Both the position numbers and the translations under genes were made by a program. This document shows positions 63,024 to 64,000 of a stretch of 64,000 nucleotides of DNA, piece after piece (the first letter of the stretch is position 1; each line of letters opens with the position of its first letter). The notes beneath the pieces are model-generated. The model was given only the letters and a program-made list of their open reading frames with translations, searched no databases and was not told the origin of the DNA. The stretch comes from Corynebacterium sp. ACRPS (GTDB lineage Bacteria > Actinomycetota > Actinomycetes > Mycobacteriales > Mycobacteriaceae), in contig NZ_JAKRMY010000002.1 of assembly GCF_022346005.1 (NCBI RefSeq), positions 124,001 through 188,000 on the forward strand, read 5' to 3'.

Positions 63024-64000
63024 ATGACTATTAGCGTTACTGACATTTTCGCCATCGGCATTGGTCCATCCTCCTCTCACACGGTTGGGCCGATGCGCGC
63101 CGCGAAGCAATTCCTCGATTCCCTTGATACCCATCCGGCCCGCGTGTCCGCTGAGCTGCGCGGTTCGCTGTCCGCCACTGGGCGCGGCCACGCCTCCGAC
63201 CGCGCCGTCATCCTAGGACTCGCCGGCTGGGAGCCGCTGACCGTTCCCATCGATGCCGAGCCGCAAGCCGGCGGCACAATCCCCAGCGAAGGCACCATCT
63301 CTGGCCCGTCTGGCACCGTCGACTACGAAATCACCTTTGATAACGAGCCACTACCCCAGCACCCCAATGGCATGATCTTTAAGGCCTGGGACGCAGAGGG
63401 CAATATCCTGGCTGAAGACGAACAGTACTTCTCTGTCGGCGGTGGCTTCATCCTCTCCCGCAAAGAGCTCGACGCAGAGATGGCCGATAGCCACGAAGTA
63501 CCCGCCGGCGTTGCCGCAGCAACCGTAGAAGATACCGTGCCCTATGAATTCACCACCGGCGAAGAACTACTCAATCTGTGCGAGGCCAACGACAAAGATA
63601 TTTGGGAAATCGTCCTTGCCAATGAGGAAGTGCTCCACAAAGAGGACGGCGGCGCGGATTATGTCCTGCGCCACTTGGATCTTGTATGGGACATCATGCG
63701 CGAATGCGTGACCGATGGCATTTCCACCAAGGGCCTGCTGCCCGGTGGCCTCCGCGTGCCGCGGCGCGCCCCCAAGATGTATGCGCAGCTGCTCGAGCAG
63801 AAAAATGACCCACACTCTGGCTTTTCCGCCATGGAATGGGTCAATCTCTTCGCCTTAGCGGTCAACGAGCAAAACGCTGCGGGCGGCCGCGTTATTACCG
63901 CGCCCACCAACGGCGCCTGCGGCATCATTCCCGCAGTGCTGCACTATGCGCGCGACTTCCACGGTGGCTTCTGCCGCGAATCCGCACGCCGTTACCTGCT
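63024..64000 (+). CDS. sdaA: L-serine ammonia-lyase, 5' part (3' end outside window)
   Basis: Iron–sulfur enzyme that deaminates serine to pyruvate and ammonia. About 325 residues are visible and the frame is open at the right edge; single-chain enzymes run to about 450–460. The N terminus MTISVTDIFAIGIGPSSSHTVGPM is typical (quoted in part: IGIGPSSSHTVGP). The start of the catalytic domain appears at APTNGACGIIPAVL, holding one of the cluster cysteines. The ATG at 63024 follows a TAAGG-like ribosome-binding site. Confidence 0.95.
   Translation, partial: MTISVTDIFAIGIGPSSSHTVGPMRAAKQFLDSLDTHPARVSAELRGSLSATGRGHASDRAVILGLAGWEPLTVPIDAEPQAGGTIPSEGTISGPSGTVDYEITFDNEPLPQHPNGMIFKAWDAEGNILAEDEQYFSVGGGFILSRKELDAEMADSHEVPAGVAAATVEDTVPYEFTTGEELLNLCEANDKDIWEIVLANEEVLHKEDGGADYVLRHLDLVWDIMRECVTDGISTKGLLPGGLRVPRRAPKMYAQLLEQKNDPHSGFSAMEWVNLFALAVNEQNAAGGRVITAPTNGACGIIPAVLHYARDFHGGFCRESARRYL

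Overview
The window is a core-genome segment of an actinomycete, almost certainly Corynebacterium. Markers for this are OpcA beside zwf, WhiA–YvcK–RapZ–UvrC, an mIHF-type host factor, an actinobacterial PriA without a visible ATPase motif, and a CE1758/CE1759-type flavoenzyme pair (families named after C. efficiens genes). Gene order follows the corynebacterial tkt-to-aspS arrangement as I recall it. G+C is roughly 60% by eye. I did not try to name the species.

Layout. 1–5957 (+): the tkt–tal–zwf–opcA–pgl pentose phosphate operon, with tkt cut by the left edge. 6103–9720 (-): secG, then the glycolytic set gap–pgk–tpiA; the ppc gene that follows tpi in C. glutamicum is absent here. 10266–11912 (+): a lone L-lactate permease after a 545-base intergenic stretch. 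12089–39732 (-): a long co-directional block reading pyrR–pyrB–pyrC–carA–carB–pyrF (pyrimidines), mihF, gmk, rpoZ, coaBC, metK, priA, def, fmt, rsmB, rpe, ribD–ribE–ribBA–ribH (riboflavin), a PH-like membrane protein, uvrC, rapZ, yvcK and whiA. 39877–42309 (+): an SDR-like TIGR01777 protein and an overlapping pair of YbjN-domain genes. 42410–59842 (-): aspS, an atypical aminoglycoside-phosphotransferase-fold protein, rarA, alaS, ruvX, mltG, aroE, a small prepilin peptidase, aroC–aroK–aroB–aroQ, a Xaa-Pro peptidase, efp, nusB and PPK2. 60084–end (+): a zinc metallopeptidase, the luciferase-like monooxygenase/FMN reductase pair, and sdaA cut by the right edge.

The oxidative pentose phosphate genes sit together with the G6PDH partner OpcA. 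Nucleotide (pyr, gmk), cofactor (rib, coaBC, metK) and translation genes (def, fmt, rsmB, efp, alaS, aspS) fill the rest. No tRNA, rRNA, CRISPR, prophage or insertion sequence was seen. Hairpin terminators separate most convergent or independently expressed units, and three genes (rapZ, coaBC, ppk2) look leaderless.

The most interesting non-gene signals are a likely PyrR-binding loop overlapping the pyrR ribosome-binding site, a promoter bracketed by an 11-base inverted repeat in front of sdaA, and a palindrome in the monooxygenase promoter that shares a 9-base core with the sdaA promoter.
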